64,000 nt of DNA from Breoghania sp. L-A4 (lineage in GTDB: Bacteria > Pseudomonadota > Alphaproteobacteria > Rhizobiales > Stappiaceae), in contig NZ_CP031841.1 in assembly GCF_003432385.1 (NCBI RefSeq), positions 1,116,001 through 1,180,000 of the forward strand, written 5' to 3'. The notes beneath the pieces were generated by a model. It saw only the letters and a program-made list of their open reading frames with translations. It did no database searches and was not told the origin of the DNA. Positions 36,132 to 46,210 of this stretch are shown one piece after another (position 1 is the stretch's first letter; the number at the start of each line of letters is the position of its first letter). The position numbers were made by a program, and so were the translations under genes.

Positions 36132-36912
36132 ATGGCTCAATATTTCAAGGCGAAGACATCGCGAAGCTTCATGCTGGCCGCGAGGAAATGCACCGGCAAT
36201 TCGCCGATCTCAGAGCCCGCTTCCTAGCTCGGAAATACCGCACCGAACGGGGTCACGAGTTCGCGTGCTACGGATTCTCCAGGCGCCTTGGCACAATGGT
36301 CCGCGCGATCGACGTGGTGTTCGAAAAACTACCTCCTGAGCTCGACACGATCCCTGACAGGGACACTGTCGTCGATGCCACTCTCATGATCCAGGCGTTC
36401 GTGTTGAACGCTTTCGGGTGTCTTGACAACCTGGCGTGGATTTGGGTCTGCGAGAAGCCCGTTCTAAACGCACGTGGCAAAGAACTCGGGCCGCTGGAGG
36501 TCGGCCTCGGGCCAAAGCGCAGGGACGTTCGCGCATCGTTCAGCAAAGAGTTTGTTGCATACTTGGAGAAGCGACAGGACTGGGTGGACAAGCACCTGAA
36601 GGGCTTCCGCGATAGCCTCGCACACCGCATACCCTTGTACATCCCGCCCTACATCGTTTCCCCGAGGTTGTCGAAAAGTACAACGAGCTCGAAAAAGCCA
36701 GTGGAGATGCCATCCGAGAGCTTGACTTGGGGCTCTACGACAAGCTGCAGGCCCAGCAGCGCGGATTGGGCATCTGGCGGCCTTGGATGACCCATTCCGT
36801 CACCGAAAAATCTCCGCGTGCCGTGTTCCACGCGCAGCTGCTGCAGGACTACGTGACGATCGATGAGTTCGGTCGTGAGATGCTGGCCGAGTTCGAAAGG
36901 CAGGCTGTCTAG
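36132..36912 (+). CDS. HEPN-like hypothetical protein with two frameshifts
   Basis: Reconstructed as about 260 residues: ATG at 36132 (AAGAGGTGGACCC before it), one missing G near 36150 joins MAQYFKGEDIAKLHAGREEM to the main frame, and one missing C in the CCCC at 36660-36664 joins IPPYIVSP to EVVEKYNELEKASGDAIREL. The helical body (LMIQAFVLNAFGCLDNLAWI) and FRDSLAHRIPLYIPP contain R-x4-H (RDSLAH), the RNase motif of HEPN domains. With a retron next door a defence or toxin role is possible. The family is not recognised with certainty. Confidence 0.55.
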
Positions 36913-37292
36913 TAGTCAACGACCAGCGCTAACATCTCACTCATCGTTCAGTCGACGAGTGCAGTTTAAGCCGTGATTTTCCATGGATCACGTGCACGAA
37001 AACTGTCAATTGTTTAGTGGACGCGATCACTTGAACGACATTGGTGGGCACAAGTAGTGCCTTGGCAGGGAAATCGCCCGACGCGGAACGGGCTCTTTCA
37101 GAGAGTGCAATTCTAGCTCGGAGCTCTTCAAATAAGGTGCAGAGTGATCACCACTTCGGGTGCTTCTAAGTTCAGCTATCCGCTCGATAGATAACTACTA
37201 ACGCATCATGAGGACAGCCGGTGTCAGTTCAACGTGTTGATTGAATATGTGAAGCACGGAAGCCAGTGCTCTTGAGCCCACTGCCTCTCCCC
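36913..37292. other. Intergenic region between accessory island and dxs
   Basis: About 380 bases, moderately AT-rich, without a credible gene, tRNA or terminator that I can identify. It is the right border of the accessory island; no attachment-site duplication was found by eye. Confidence 0.4.
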
Positions 37293-39208
37293 TCACGCCA
37301 GCCGGACGATCTCCGCGGTGTCCCGTCCCAGCGCCTCGAACACCTTGGTGACGATGCCGTTGGCGTTCAGGCCGGCGAGCGCGTACATGGCGTCGGGCTT
37401 GTCCTGGTCGATAAAACTGTCCGGCAGCACCATGGCGCGGACGCGGAGTTTGCCGTCGAGCAGCGCGCTGTCTGCGAGGAACTGCAGCACGTGGCTGCCG
37501 AAGCCGCCGACGGAGCCTTCCTCGATGGTGATCAGCACCTCGTGCTCGCGCGCCAGCCGGCCGATCAGCGCCTCGTCGAGCGGCTTGGCGAAGCGCGCGT
37601 CGGCGACCGTGGTCGACAGGCCGAAACTTTCCAGCGTCTCCGCCGCCTCCAGGCAATGCGCCAGCCGCGTGCCGAAGGACAGAAGCGCGATGGTGCTTCC
37701 CTCGCGGATGACTCGGCCGCGGCCGATCTCCAGCGGGACGCCGCGCTCGGGCAGGTCGACGCCGACGCCCTCGCCGCGCGGATACCGGAACGCGATCGGG
37801 CCGTCGTCGTAGGCGGCGGCGGTCGCCACCATATGCTTGAGTTCCGCCTCGTCGGCCGCCGCCATGACGGTGAAGCCGGGCAGGCAGGAGAGATAGGCGA
37901 CGTCGAAGGCGCCCGCGTGCGTCGGCCCGTCGGCGCCCACCAGCCCGGCGCGGTCGATGGGGAAGCGCACCGGCAGCCCCTGGATGGCCACGTCGTGCAC
38001 CACCTGGTCGTAGGCGCGCTGCAGGAAGGTGGAATAGATCGCCACGAACGGTTTGTAGCCCTCCGTCGCCATGCCGGCGGCAAAGGTCACCGCGTGCTGC
38101 TCGGCGATGCCGACGTCAAACGTGCGCTCGGGGAAGACCTCGCCGAACAGGTCGATGCCGGTGCCCGAGGGCATGGCGGCGGTCACGGCGACGATCTTCT
38201 CGTCCGCTTCCGCCTCCTGGATCAGGCTCTGGCCAAACACCTTGGTGTAGCTCGGCGCGTTCGGCGTGGGCTTGGCCTGCTGGCCGGTGACCACGTCGAA
38301 CTTGGCGACGCCGTGGTACTTGTCGGATGAGCTTTCCGCCGGGGCGTAGCCCTTGCCCTTCTGGGTGACCACATGCACCAGCACCGGCCCGCCGGGACTG
38401 TCGCGCACGTTGCGCAGCACGGGCAGCAGGTGGTCGAGATTGTGGCCGTCGATCGGCCCGACGTAATAAAAGCCCAGCTCCTCGAACAGCGTGCCGCCGG
38501 TGAGGAAGCCGCGGGCGAATTCCTCGGCGCGGGCTGCGCCCTTCTGCAGCGGATCGGGCAGCGCCTTGGCGACCTGCTTGGCCACCTCGCGCAGCGAATG
38601 ATAGGCGCGCCCGGAGACGAGGCGGGCGAGATAGGCGGACATGGCGCCCACCGGCGGGCGATCGACATGTCGTTGTCGTTGAGAATCACGATCAGCCGCG
38701 AGTGGCGCGCGCCGGCGTTGTTCATCGCCTCATAGGCCATGCCGGCGGACATGGCGCCGTCGCCGATCACCGCGATGACGCGGTTGTCGCGCGCGTCCAG
38801 CTCGCTGGCCACCGCCATGCCCAGGCCGGCGGAAATCGAGGTGGAGGAATGCGCCGCGCCGAAGGGGTCGTATTCGGATTCGGTGCGCTTGGTGAAGCCG
38901 GAAAGCCCGCCCGCCTGGCGCAGGGTGCGGATGCGGTCGCGCCGGCCGGTGAGGATCTTGTGCGGGTAGCACTGGTGGCCGACATCCCAGATCAGCCGGT
39001 CCTCGGGCGTCTTGAACACCGAGTGCAGCGCGACCGTCAACTCGACGACGCCCAGGCCCGCGCCCAGGTGGCCGCCGGTGACCGAGACGGCGTCGATCAT
39101 CTCCGCGCGCAATTCGGCTGCGAGCTGGGCCAACTGGCCGTCGCTCAGCGTGCGCAAGTGTTCGGGAGTCTGGATCGTGTCGAGAAGCGGAGTGTCGGGC
39201 AACGTCAT
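37293..39208 (-). CDS. dxs: 1-deoxy-D-xylulose-5-phosphate synthase (frameshift at 38656-38658)
   Basis: DXS condenses pyruvate and glyceraldehyde-3-phosphate with TPP, the entry step of the MEP isoprenoid pathway. Reconstructed length 638 residues. The N-terminal part ([47 protein letters not shown]) and C-terminal part ([33 protein letters not shown]) are in different frames. One extra G in the GGG at 38656-38658 restores [20 protein letters not shown]. The enzyme is essential in most relatives, so sequence error is likely. Start ATG at 39208. Confidence 0.92.
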
Positions 39209-39372
39209 GTCACAGGTGCGATCGCGCTTGGGTTCGTCTTGTGCCGCAAGGCTTACACCAGTGTGCTGGGGGTGCAATTCGCGTTGCCGATTGCCGCGTT
39301 CGGTCGGTATCCCCTTACAGGCAGCCTGAATTGTGACGGTTTTTTGCGATGTCACGCATTTTTTTCGTTTCG

Positions 39373-39388
39373 TCACCCGATCGGGTGA
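39373..39388. promoter_or_regulatory. Perfect 16-bp palindrome upstream of dxs
   Basis: TCACCCGATCGGGTGA, a perfect palindrome 165 bp upstream of the dxs start in the 450-bp space between dxs and the LuxR gene. It fits the size and symmetry of a dimeric regulator site. The protein that binds it is unknown. Confidence 0.45.
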
Positions 39389-39457
39389 TGATTTTCGTGG
39401 CCGGAAGAGATACAAAATCCCGGTGGTCGATGGGGCCACGTGCACAGTGATCGACTT

Positions 39458-39485
39458 GGGCCGCGAGTATTCGCGGCCCTTTTTT
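39458..39485 (+). terminator. Orphan rho-independent terminator, plus strand
   Basis: Perfect 9-bp stem GGGCCGCGA (39458-39466) with TCGCGGCCC (39471-39479), a GTAT loop and six T. It points rightwards, yet no plus-strand gene lies upstream. A second hairpin, GTCGAT (39426-39431) with ATCGAC (39450-39455), directly precedes it. This looks like the 3' end of a small RNA transcribed opposite the dxs leader. Confidence 0.65.
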
Positions 39486-39662
39486 ATGGCGCGCGCGCAT
39501 CTTCCGCAGGTGCCCTCGCCGCCGCGCGGCGGCGCGATTCCGCGGATTTTCCCCATTATCGAGACTCACACTTCGTCATTTTTACGGAATCCGTCCGTCG
39601 TACCGCAATTCGGATTTCTATCAGGTGGTAGTAGTCCCAAGGCCGCTTGTGCCGCGCCGGTG

Positions 39663-40717
39663 TCAGACCGATTGCAGCGCCGCGATCAGCCGCACCAGTT
39701 CGACCTGGTTGCGGGTGGCGGTCTTGGTGAAGATTCGCCGCAGGTGCGTCTTGGCCGTGTTGCGGGTGATCGACAGATCGCCGAGCGTTTCCTCCAGCGT
39801 GCCCGAGCGCGCCAGACTGGCCGCCAGCCGCGCCTCGCTGCGGGTCAGCGAGAAGCAGTCGCGGATCAGCAGCTCGACGTTGGGGCCGAGCGTGGCCATC
39901 GGCCGGATCGTCAGCAGGAAAATCGTCCCGCCGGCGGCATGCGCCGTCGTCGGCCGGTCGCAGCGCAGCACCGAGATCTGATGGCGGGTGTCCGGCGGAT
40001 TGCGGCCATGGATGATGCAATGGCCGGAATCGCGCGCCGGCTGGCCGGCAAAGGCCGTCGCGCCGGCCATCGCGGCGAGCAGCTTCTGCTGCTCGGCGGA
40101 TCGGGCAGGGAAATCCGGTTGGTCTGATAGTCGAACACGGCGCCTTGCGACAACAGCGCGCGGGCGGATTCATTGGCGCCCAGCACCCGCCAGTGCTCGT
40201 CCACGGCAATCGCGCCATGCGGCAGGGATTCGATGATCTGATCGAGATAGTGGTTGGCGATCTGCCATTCCTGCGCCCGGGCGGTCAGCTCGAGCGCGCG
40301 CCTGAGGTGCCCCGACAGACTGTGCAGATAACCGACCTCGTCGCTGGAGAAGGCGCCCTTGTTGCGCCCGCGCGCCAGCGCCATGACGCTCAGCCGGTCC
40401 GGCCGCCGGTCCAGAGCGCAGGCGGTGGCCTCGTAGAGCCCTTGCGGAAACAGCACCGCGCGGCTGACCGCGCTGCGCTCGAAGGCCACGTCGTCCATGA
40501 TCTCGCGCCGGTCGAAGAAGGTGCCGACGGTGGACCCGCCGCGGGCGTGATCCAGCGAGGGGTTGTCTCCGGGTTCGCCGAAGTCCTGAACGGAAACCAG
40601 AAGCCGCTCGACATCGAAGCGCACGGGAAACAGCGCCAGGGGCGCTGCGGTGGGATGGGCGCGCACGTCGGCGATGATCGCGGCGCCATTGAGCTGGTCA
40701 CTGATTTTGGTCAGCAC
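39663..40717 (-). CDS. LuxR-family transcriptional regulator (frameshift near 40098)
   Basis: Two frames join through one extra base at about 40096-40100: the sensor part (ADVRAHPTAAPLALFPVRFD, LFPQGLYEATACALDRRPDR, then a PAS-like ESLPHGAIAVDEHWRVLGAN) and the DNA-binding part (CFSLTRSEARLAASLARSGT, SITRNTAKTHLRRIFTKTAT). The total is about 350 residues. The GTG at 40717 is used, but upstream codons still read LISEIYEAALEPDGWRPV, typical of the family N-terminus, and a CTG at about 40790 follows AGGAAA, so the real start is probably further out. Regulated genes unknown. Confidence 0.8.
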
Positions 40718-40799
40718 GGGACGCCAGCCGTCCGGCTCCAGAGCCGCCTCGTAGATCTCGGAAATCAGTGTTTCGGTCGATTGCGGCAGCGTCGTTTCC

Positions 40800-41291
40800 T
40801 GTGATTGTCGCTGTTCTCAGAGCGTATGGCGGGGAAGCGGCGAGGGCGCCGCGGACGGCCTTGCGGGGCGGCGTGGCACGGCAGCAGGGACCATGGTCGG
40901 AAGAAGCGATTCATGATTTAAAATCATCATTTCACAATGCCCGACTTATGCATCCGAGTCACCGCTGTTTTGCGCGGGCCCCCGATTCACCCGGTTTCGC
41001 AGCGATCTCCCCAGGCGCTCGGCGCACGCGCCTTGTTTCCAATCCAGATTGCCGGAAATCCGCCGTGAGCGCCCGCGGCCCGGCGGACGTCTCCTTTGTG
41101 CCGGCCGGTGCGGGCGTCTGTGCCGCAGAGTAAGCGCGCATTGTGGATCTGTGAAGAACAATCGGCAGGAAGGACCGCCGCGGCACGCTCTCGGCCACAG
41201 CCGGACTCCGGACGCGCGCCGCCAGCGCCGGACCCTCTCGGGGGCAGACAAGTCCTGTCAGGAACAGACAAATGATGGGGTGCGAAGCCGG
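40800..41291. other. Intergenic region without convincing gene
   Basis: About 490 bases between the LuxR gene and xseB. A 121-codon plus-strand frame (40768-41133) lacks family features, biased content and a Shine-Dalgarno and looks spurious. A near-palindrome ATGATTTAAAATCAT lies at about 40913-40927 and could be a regulatory site. Confidence 0.4.
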
Positions 41292-41543
41292 TCAGTCGAC
41301 GTCGAGCGGCTCGGTGCCGACGACGCCGCCGTCCTGGCCGCGGCGGATCTTTTCGACCTTGGTCTCCGCCACTTTCAGCAACGTGTCGCAATGCTTGCGC
41401 AGGATCTCGCCGCGCTCGTAGATCTCGATGCTCTTCTCAAGCGGAACGTTGCCCTGTTCCAGCTGCTGGACGATGGTTTCCAGTTGCCGCAAGGCATCCT
41501 CAAAGCTCAGGTTGGAAACGTCGTCGGCGGTGGTTTCGGTCAT
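41292..41543 (-). CDS. xseB: Exodeoxyribonuclease VII small subunit
   Basis: An 83-residue protein matching Xse[21 protein letters not shown], then [20 protein letters not shown]. The small subunit caps the large-subunit stalk of exonuclease VII, which degrades single-stranded DNA. Gene order HDAC-like, xseB, (LuxR), dxs on one strand matches Hyphomicrobiales synteny, with the LuxR gene as an insertion. Confidence 0.94.
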   Translation of the reverse strand: MTETTADDVSNLSFEDALRQLETIVQQLEQGNVPLEKSIEIYERGEILRKHCDTLLKVAETKVEKIRRGQDGGVVGTEPLDVD

Positions 41544-41666
41544 CGTCCGTCACATGCTTGAGCGCGCGGTCTGCGCGATCGGTCAAGGGAATCTCGTCCG
41601 CCAGACTCCGATGCCCGGCGGGCGGCGTCAAGGCACAACCCGCGGCAGGCATGGCAGCCGCGTGTC

Positions 41667-42605
41667 TCAGGCGTTCATCAGCGTGGATATGTGGGTTGCC
41701 GCGGATTTCGCCAGGCCTTCCAGGTCGTAGCCACCTTCCAGCAGCGACACCAGGCGTCCGTTGCAATGCTTGTCGGCAAGATCCATCAGTTTCTTCGTGA
41801 TCCAGGCATAATCGCCCTCGACAAGATTGATACTGGCGAGTGGATCGCGGAAATGCGCGTCAAAACCGGCCGAGATCAGGATCAGTTCGGGCGCGAAGGC
41901 GTCGATGCGCGGCAGGATGGCGATGTCCATCGCCTCGCGGAACTCCGCGCTGCCGTCGCCCGCGTGCAGCGGCGCATTGACGATGTTTCCCACGCCGGTC
42001 TCGCTGGTTGCGCCGGTGCCGGGAAACAGCGGCATCTGGTGCGTGGAGCAATAGAGCACGCTGGGATCGTTCCAGAAGATGTCCTGGGTGCCGTTGCCAT
42101 GGTGCACGTCGAAATCGACGATCGCGATCCGGTCAACCCCATGTTTGCGCTGGGCGTAGCGCGCGGCGATGGCGATCGTGTTGAACAGGCAAAAGCCCAT
42201 GGCGTGCGCGGTTTCCGCATGATGACCGGGCGGGCGGATGGCGCAGAAGGCGTTGTTGACCTTGCCGGCGAGCACTTCGTCCACCGCCTGGGTGCTGGCG
42301 CCGATGGCGCGCTGCATGGCCTCCCAGCTTCCCGGTGACACCGATGTGTCGCCGTCGAGCTGGACGATGCCGCTTGTGGGGATGTGTTCGCGGATCGTGT
42401 CCACATGCGAAGCGGGATGAGCGAGCAGGGCGATGTCGATGTCGCCCAGCGGCGCGGTCTCGCGCTCCAGCGTCTGGAATCGCTCCGCTTCCAGAATGCG
42501 GTCCACTGCACGCATTCGGTCGGGGCGTTCGGGATGTCCCGGCGGGGTCAGGTGATCGAGAAAACAGGGATGGTGCAGCAGCAGGGTGGCCAAGGCGGAT
42601 CTCAT
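41667..42605 (-). CDS. Histone deacetylase / acetoin-acetylpolyamine deacetylase family protein
   Basis: A 312-residue zinc amidohydrolase of the HDAC superfamily. The active site is complete: GHPERPDR, the His pair in RPPGHHAETAHAMGFCLFN, the zinc ligands in DFDVHHGNGTQDIFW and SAGFDAHFRDPL, and the Tyr in EGGYDLEG. Bacterial members act on acetylated polyamines or other small acetylated molecules; the substrate here is not known. Upstream of xseB on the same strand. Confidence 0.92.
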   Translation of the reverse strand: MRSALATLLLHHPCFLDHLTPPGHPERPDRMRAVDRILEAERFQTLERETAPLGDIDIALLAHPASHVDTIREHIPTSGIVQLDGDTSVSPGSWEAMQRAIGASTQAVDEVLAGKVNNAFCAIRPPGHHAETAHAMGFCLFNTIAIAARYAQRKHGVDRIAIVDFDVHHGNGTQDIFWNDPSVLYCSTHQMPLFPGTGATSETGVGNIVNAPLHAGDGSAEFREAMDIAILPRIDAFAPELILISAGFDAHFRDPLASINLVEGDYAWITKKLMDLADKHCNGRLVSLLEGGYDLEGLAKSAATHISTLMNA

Positions 42606-43136
42606 CTGTGCGTTTCGCTCGCACGATGAGACGCCGCGGGCTTGTGCGTGTCAATGCTCATCCCAATGCTCGCCAGCAATGACCCGCATGATGGAGCTAA
42701 ATCGGTTTGTCCGGTCAGGCGCGCCGCGCCGCGCCTTGGCAGGAGGGCTCCGATGGGCGTGGCACAAAAAAAAGGCGGCTGACACATCGTGTGCCGCCGC
42801 CGGAAAGTTGCGAGCGATTGGGAGGAAGTCGCTCGATTTGGGAGGTCCACCGCATCACCAGGTTTTCCAGCCTTCTGAGTACCCCATCTGATCGCCGATT
42901 TCCAGTAAATTACAGTAATATTTTGAATAAAAGGCGTGTTTTCGCAATGACTTACCTAGTTATACTTAAGGGTAGTTTCTGTATTGCGTAGAACGCCCTT
43001 TTGTACAATTCCTGCCATGTAAGTGATTCGGCTTATACCTCCGGGCACGCCAGGTCTCGGCTTCTGGCGTCTGGGCGCGGTCCGTTCCGGCGAATCACCC
43101 GGAATCCGCGGCGTCCGCCGGGAGAAACGTGGGGAG
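42606..43136. other. Intergenic region with a minus-strand terminator and an AT-rich patch
   Basis: About 530 bases. It holds the terminator at 42766-42798 and an AT-rich patch at about 42900-43020 that may contain promoters. No credible coding frame. The distance between the tsaC stop and the terminator (about 340 bases) leaves room for a small RNA. Confidence 0.45.
42766..42798 (-). terminator. Rho-independent terminator, minus strand
   Basis: On the minus strand GGCGGCACACGATGTGTCAG-type hairpin: arms 42793-42798 and 42774-42779 (GGCGGC/GCCGCC) extended by ACAC/GTGT, followed by eight T (the A run at 42766-42773). It could end the tsaC transcript after a long 3' region, or an unannotated small RNA. 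Confidence 0.65.
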
Positions 43137-44138
43137 CTAGCCGGCGCGCGGCGCGGCGGCACGTGAAAGCCGGTCGTTGATCGCCTCGCCCAGCCCGGAT
43201 TTCGGGATCGGCATCACGGCGATGGTCGCGGCGCCCGAGGCGTCGAGCAGCCGCAGCTTGGCGAAGAGACCGGCCGCCGCCTCCACAAGATCACCTCGCG
43301 TGCTGAGATTCTCGATCCGGCGGGCCGCCTCCGCGCCCGGCAGCAGGGTCGGGCCGAAGGCGAGCAGGGCCTCGCCGGGTGCAACCGCCTCGGCATCGAG
43401 CCGCACCCGCGCGTTCGGCGCGTAGTGAGACGCCAGCATGCCCGGCGCCAGGGGCCGCGCGCCGTCTTCGGTTTCGGGCAGGGGTGCGGCGAGGGGGCAG
43501 CCCAGCAGGCGCTCGATGTCGGCGCGGGCAATGCCGCCGGGCCGCAACAGCCGCGGCGTGTCGTCGGTCAGCGAGACGATGGTGGATTCCACGCCCACCC
43601 TGGTCGGCCCGGCGTCCAGCACCAGCGCCACCCGGTCGCCGAGGTCGTCCGCCACCGCCTGCGCGGTCGTGGGACTGATGCGGCCCGAGCGGTTGGCGCT
43701 GGGGGCGGCCAGCGGCCGGCCAGTGGCGGCGGCCAAGGCCTGCATGATGGGGGAATCGGGCACGCGCAGGCCGACGCTGTCGAGCCCGGCCGTCGCCAGA
43801 TCGCTGATCGCGGCGTCGGGACGTTTGGGCACCACGAGGGTCAGCGGTCCAGGCCAGAAGGCGCGCGCCAGCAACCGCGCCCGGTCGTCGAAGATCCCGA
43901 GTGCCTCCGCGGCGGCCTGATCCGCCACATGGCTGATCAGCGGATTGAAGCGCGGCCGATCCTTGGCGGCGAAGATCTTCGCGCAGGCCCGGGCGTTCGT
44001 GGCGTCGGCGGCCAGCCCGTAGACGGTCTCCGTCGGTACGGCGACCGGTTCGCCCGCCAGGATCAGCGCCACGGCGCGGCGGAAGCCGTCGTCGCTTTCG
44101 AGGTCTTCGCTCAGGGGGTCAAGGCGCCACACGGCCAT
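43137..44138 (-). CDS. L-threonylcarbamoyladenylate synthase (TsaC/Sua5)
   Basis: A 333-residue Sua5-type enzyme that makes threonylcarbamoyl-AMP for t6A modification of tRNAs. The YrdC domain is clear (VPTETVYGLAADATNARACA, KDRPRFNPLISHV, SANRSGRISPTTAQAV), followed by the C-terminal Sua5 domain (APGMLASHYAPNARVRLDAE). The ATG at 44138 starts MAVWRLDPLSED; the frame stays open far upstream but is opposite the acyl-CoA dehydrogenase gene and non-coding there. Confidence 0.93.
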   Translation of the reverse strand: MAVWRLDPLSEDLESDDGFRRAVALILAGEPVAVPTETVYGLAADATNARACAKIFAAKDRPRFNPLISHVADQAAAEALGIFDDRARLLARAFWPGPLTLVVPKRPDAAISDLATAGLDSVGLRVPDSPIMQALAAATGRPLAAPSANRSGRISPTTAQAVADDLGDRVALVLDAGPTRVGVESTIVSLTDDTPRLLRPGGIARADIERLLGCPLAAPLPETEDGARPLAPGMLASHYAPNARVRLDAEAVAPGEALLAFGPTLLPGAEAARRIENLSTRGDLVEAAAGLFAKLRLLDASGAATIAVMPIPKSGLGEAINDRLSRAAAPRAG

Positions 44139-44393
44139 GCAGGGTCTCAGTCGTCTTTGGCCTTCAGGCGCGTGCCGAAAGCGGGCAGGAGGATCGGCGC
44201 ATCCCGGGTGCCGTAGCGACACGATTGACGTAAACGTTATGAGCGCTACTGTCGCGACGATTGCCGTCTCTTCGGCGTTTTGCGGACAATGAGCGCGCGC
44301 GTCAAGCGCCGGAGCGATTTCTGTCCCGCGGGCGGGTGCGTCCGCCGCCGGACACAGGCTTCCGAACAATGCGCGATTGGGAGGAATTGGCTG

Positions 44394-46168
44394 ATGTATC
44401 GTGCTCCTGTGACCGAGATCGCGTTCGTCCTCAAGCATGTCGCGGGACTGGACGAGGTTCTTGCCCAGGCGCCGGATCTGGGCCTCGGCGACGATCTGGT
44501 GAGCGCCATTCTGGAGGAGGCGGGACGCTTCGTCGCGGAGGAAATCGCGCCGCTGAACAGGGGCGCGGACACGCACGGCACGCCGCTCAAGGATGGCGCG
44601 GTAACCACGCCTCCGGGCTGGCGCGAGGCCTATCGCGCCTGGATCGAAGGCGGCTGGAACGGGCTCAACGCGCCTCAATCCCACGGCGGGCAGGGCCTGC
44701 CGATGATGCTGCAGGCCGCGGCGCTGGAGATGTGGAATTCCGGGTCCATGGCGTTTGCCATCGGCCCGACGCTGACCGCCGGCGCCATCGAGGCCCTGCA
44801 CACCCACGGCAGCGCCGAGCTTCAGGACACCTATCTGGCGAAACTCGTCTCCGGCGAGTGGATGGGCACGATGAACCTGACCGAGCCGCAGGCCGGCTCC
44901 GATCTCAATGCCTTGCGGGCGCGCGCCGAGCGCAACGACGACGGCACCTACCGCATCTTCGGGCAGAAGATCTTCATCACCTACGGCGAACACGATCTCA
45001 CCGACAACATCGTGCATCTGGTTCTCGCCCGCCTGCCGGATGCGCCCGCCGGCACGCGCGGCATCTCGCTCTTCGTGGTGCCGAAATTCCTGGTCAATGC
45101 CGATGGCTCGCTGGGCGCGCGCAACGACGTGCGCTGCGCCGGCATCGAGCACAAGCTCGGCATCCACGGCTCGCCCACCTGCACCATGGTGTTCGGCGAC
45201 GAGGGTGGTGCGACCGGTTGGCTGGTGGGCGAGGAAAACCGTGGGCTCGCCTGCATGTTCACGATGATGAACAACGCGCGGCTGGCCGTTGGCATCCAGG
45301 GCCTGGGCGTTGCCGAAGCCGCCTACCAGCATGCGCTGGCCTATGCGCTCGACCGCCGTCAGGGCCGCGCGGCGGGCGAACCGTCCGATGGCATGAGCCC
45401 GATCGCGGCCCATCCCGACGTGCGCCGCAATCTGCTGACCATGCGCGCGCTGACCCAGATCGCCCGCGCCATCTGTTTCTCCTGCGCCCAAGCCATCGAC
45501 ATGGCGCGCCTGTCGCACGGCGAGGACAAGCGCCACTGGAGCGAGCGCGCCGGGCTGTGGACGCCGCTCGCCAAGGCGGTGCCCACCGACATCGGCGTGG
45601 AAGCCGCCTCCATCGGCGTGCAGGTGCACGGCGGCATGGGCTACATCGAGGAAACCGGCGCCGCCCAGTTCCTGCGCGACGCGCGCATCGCGCCCATCTA
45701 CGAGGGCACCAACGGCATTCAGGCCATCGATCTGGTCACCCGCAAGCTGCCGCTGTCCGGCGGCGGGCAGGTGCGCGGCTGATTGCCGAGCTGCGCGCGT
45801 CGGCGGAAGCCGCCAAGGGCTCCAACCGCGCCGACTTCGGCCAGATGGGCGAGCGTGTGTCCGGCGCGCTCGATGATCTGGAGGCGGCGACCGACTGGCT
45901 GCTGGCCGCGCTTGAGGACGGCCGCATGGGCGAGGCGCTGGCCGGCGCGACGCCGTACCTGCGGCTCTTCGGCCTGGCGGCGGGCGGCGCGCTGCTCGCC
46001 AGGGGCGCGCTTGCCAGCACCGCGCAGGGCGCGCCCGCCGATGAGGCGCGCATTCTCACCGCCCGCTTCTTCGCCGAGAACCTGATCGGTGAGACCGCCA
46101 GCCTGCGGGCCAGCGTCACGCAAGGTGCCGCCGCCGTGCTCGCCGCCGAGGCCGCCTTCCGGGCGTGA
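44394..46168 (+). CDS. Acyl-CoA dehydrogenase, long form (frameshift near 45779)
   Basis: FAD-dependent first step of beta-oxidation. Reconstructed length 591 residues. The body (MTEPQ-like NLTEPQAGSDLNALRARAE, IFGQKIFITYGEHDL, CTMVFGDEGGATGWLVGEEN, then GGMGYIEETGAAQFLRDARI with catalytic Glu in PIYEGTNGIQAID) is in frame to 45779. One missing C there then joins GGGQVRG to LIAELRASAEAAKGSNRADF, the C-terminal extension typical of this 590-residue class. GGGAGGAATTGGCTG precedes the ATG at 44394. Followed by an enoyl-CoA hydratase gene, so a beta-oxidation operon. Confidence 0.9.
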
Positions 46169-46210
46169 GAGCAACACCGCGCCTTGCGGCGCGTGAGGAG
46201 GAGCCACGCA

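Noticed and set aside
37200-37292. tRNA or attachment site at the right end of the accessory island
   Set aside because: No tRNA-like cloverleaf or direct repeat pair could be identified by eye.
40768-41133. 121-codon plus-strand frame before xseB
   Set aside because: No family features or Shine-Dalgarno; it overlaps the probable N-terminal extension of the LuxR gene.
43137-45629. 830-codon minus-strand frame
   Set aside because: Only the first-translated-last part (43137-44138, TsaC/Sua5) is real; the rest is antisense to the acyl-CoA dehydrogenase gene.
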